From NCBI RefSeq assembly GCF_003568845.1, contig NZ_CP030126.1, forward strand, positions 472,501 through 536,500: a DNA stretch of 64,000 nt, given 5' to 3'. The DNA comes from Indioceanicola profundi. GTDB taxonomy: Bacteria > Pseudomonadota > Alphaproteobacteria > Azospirillales > Azospirillaceae. Positions 63,174 to 64,000 of this stretch are shown here, piece after piece; position 1 is the first letter of the stretch, and every line of letters begins with the position of its first letter. The notes under the pieces are model-generated. The model did not search any database. It had not been told where the DNA came from and was given only the letters and a program-made list of their open reading frames with translations. The translations under genes were made by a program, and so were the position numbers.

Positions 63174-63872
63174 TCAGAGGCCGCGTGAGCTGGTGTTGCC
63201 GAGCACCATGGCGCGCTGTTGCGTCCGGGACGTCTCCTCCTGTGAGCGGATCAGGCCCCGCCGGGCGGCAACCGCCACGGACAGTGCGTAGGACGACCAG
63301 AAGGCAAAGGCGAAAATCTCCAGATAATCCTCAAGACCCACTCCCAGCGGCCGGATGCCGAGCTGGTCCTCCGCCGTGGACAGCGCCAGGAAGCACATTG
63401 CCAGCCCCAGCAGCAGGAAGGGCGTGCGCAGGAACAGCCTCACATTCATGCCGGCGGCAAGCAGCAGCACCAGACCATAGAACGCGTAGACATGCTGTTC
63501 CGTGAGCCGCCAGTAGAAGAACCCGGCAGACTCATGGAGCATCAGGATGTCGTCGAGCCCCAGCAGGACCGTCAGACCCCCGAAAAGCAGCAGGAAGCGC
63601 GTCACGCCCCTGTCCAACAGACGGCCGGCCGCCCCCTCATACAGAAGCACGGCCCCCGACATCAGCAGCATGGCCCCGGTCGCGATTTCCAGGACGCCAT
63701 AATAGAAGGGCTGTCCGGCGATGGCATTCGCGTCCCTGTACAGAAAGGACATGCGAACGCCAGTCCGCGCATGGAAGTACATGCCGAGCAGAATGCAAAG
63801 AATGACGATCGAAAGTGATATCGCGCACCAGAGAGGAGTAGCCTTGTTGGCACTTCGCAGGGCTGCGATCAT
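63174..63872 (-). CDS. six-helix membrane protein of unknown function
   Basis: The 232-residue protein has about six hydrophobic segments. Charged residues lie close to or within several of them: LGLDDILMLHE after helix 3, LSTAEDQL after helix 5, and LEDYLEIFAF in helix 6. This Asp/Glu/His pattern could bind metal or protons. A GGAGG site precedes the ATG. I do not recognise the family. The final 128 bases of the window upstream of it hold no gene. Confidence 0.65.
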   Translation of the reverse strand: MIAALRSANKATPLWCAISLSIVILCILLGMYFHARTGVRMSFLYRDANAIAGQPFYYGVLEIATGAMLLMSGAVLLYEGAAGRLLDRGVTRFLLLFGGLTVLLGLDDILMLHESAGFFYWRLTEQHVYAFYGLVLLLAAGMNVRLFLRTPFLLLGLAMCFLALSTAEDQLGIRPLGVGLEDYLEIFAFAFWSSYALSVAVAARRGLIRSQEETSRTQQRAMVLGNTSSRGL

Positions 63873-64000
63873 TCTCCCGACCCTCCATGCAATAGTTCTG
63901 AAATAAGACTGTCATCGAAATGTCATGAGGGTCAACCGCCTTGGCCGCTCGAATGTTGCGGGTGGGCAGGAGCTTTTCGCGCAAACCATTATTGATCCGC

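Noticed and set aside
1-64000. CRISPR arrays, insertion sequences, prophage or integrated islands.
   Set aside because: No regularly spaced repeats, transposase, integrase or phage structural genes were seen, and composition is even across the window.

Overview
The window is chromosomal, high-GC DNA (roughly two thirds G+C by eye). Its gene content fits a free-living alphaproteobacterium, most likely of the Rhodospirillales/Azospirillaceae type. The pointers are an assimilatory nitrate cluster under sigma-54 and NasT/NasS control, a PHA granule phasin, ClpS-ClpA, a soluble globin-coupled chemoreceptor, a long-chain polyprenyl diphosphate synthase and an Anbu peptidase. The taxonomy is an inference from content; no rRNA is present. 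I see no insertion sequence, prophage, integrase or CRISPR array. The only RNA gene is one tRNA-Pro(CGG).

Layout. 0-2.8 kb: gltS-type symporter and a TAXI-family lipoprotein in one operon. 2.9-7.1 kb: a TetR repressor divergent from an EthA-like Baeyer-Villiger monooxygenase, a short-chain dehydrogenase and an alpha/beta hydrolase, with two matching palindromes between them. 7.1-19.3 kb: nitrate assimilation, nasT-nasS, then a leader (NtrC-like site, sigma-54 promoter, two hairpins, terminator), then nrtA-nrtB-ATPase-nirB-nirD-nasA-cysG. 19.3-23.8 kb: GT2, GT61 and a PglK-like ABC flippase on the minus strand. 24.5-32.5 kb: a single-domain response regulator, a possible 22-residue peptide, a flavoprotein, a globin-coupled chemoreceptor divergent from a patatin, an RlmM-like methyltransferase, a NarL-type regulator, and a VWA plus J-domain pair. 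32.6-36.4 kb: galU-ugd-phosphohexomutase, ending in a bidirectional terminator. 36.4-44.5 kb: a D,D-carboxypeptidase with a SPOR domain, a lipoprotein, Anbu, a phasin with a clear promoter, clpS-clpA and an MFS exporter. 44.7-54.8 kb: mixed genes including guaD, ridA-like, an ArnC-like/LAB_N/ArnT-like operon, pncA and a second NarL-type regulator. 55-64 kb: tRNA-Pro, a polyprenyl diphosphate synthase, DUF2007/TrmN6-like/S49 peptidase, an M28 peptidase, a PKHD dioxygenase, a nucleotidyltransferase, RNase Z and a six-helix membrane protein.

How the genes work together. The nitrate block is a complete route: an ABC importer, a molybdopterin nitrate reductase, a siroheme nitrite reductase, and the enzyme that makes siroheme. 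Its leader combines nitrogen-status control (NtrC/sigma-54) with nitrate-dependent antitermination (NasS sequestering NasT). The monooxygenase operon reads as alcohol to ketone to ester to acid plus alcohol. galU, ugd and the phosphohexomutase supply nucleotide sugars for surface glycans, which the GT2/GT61/flippase and ArnC/LAB_N/ArnT-like genes could assemble.

The most unusual items are the GltS-TAXI pairing, the EthR/EthA-like operon with twin operators, the layered nitrate leader, the Anbu gene without its usual operon partners, and a hairpin followed by a tiny cationic ORF.
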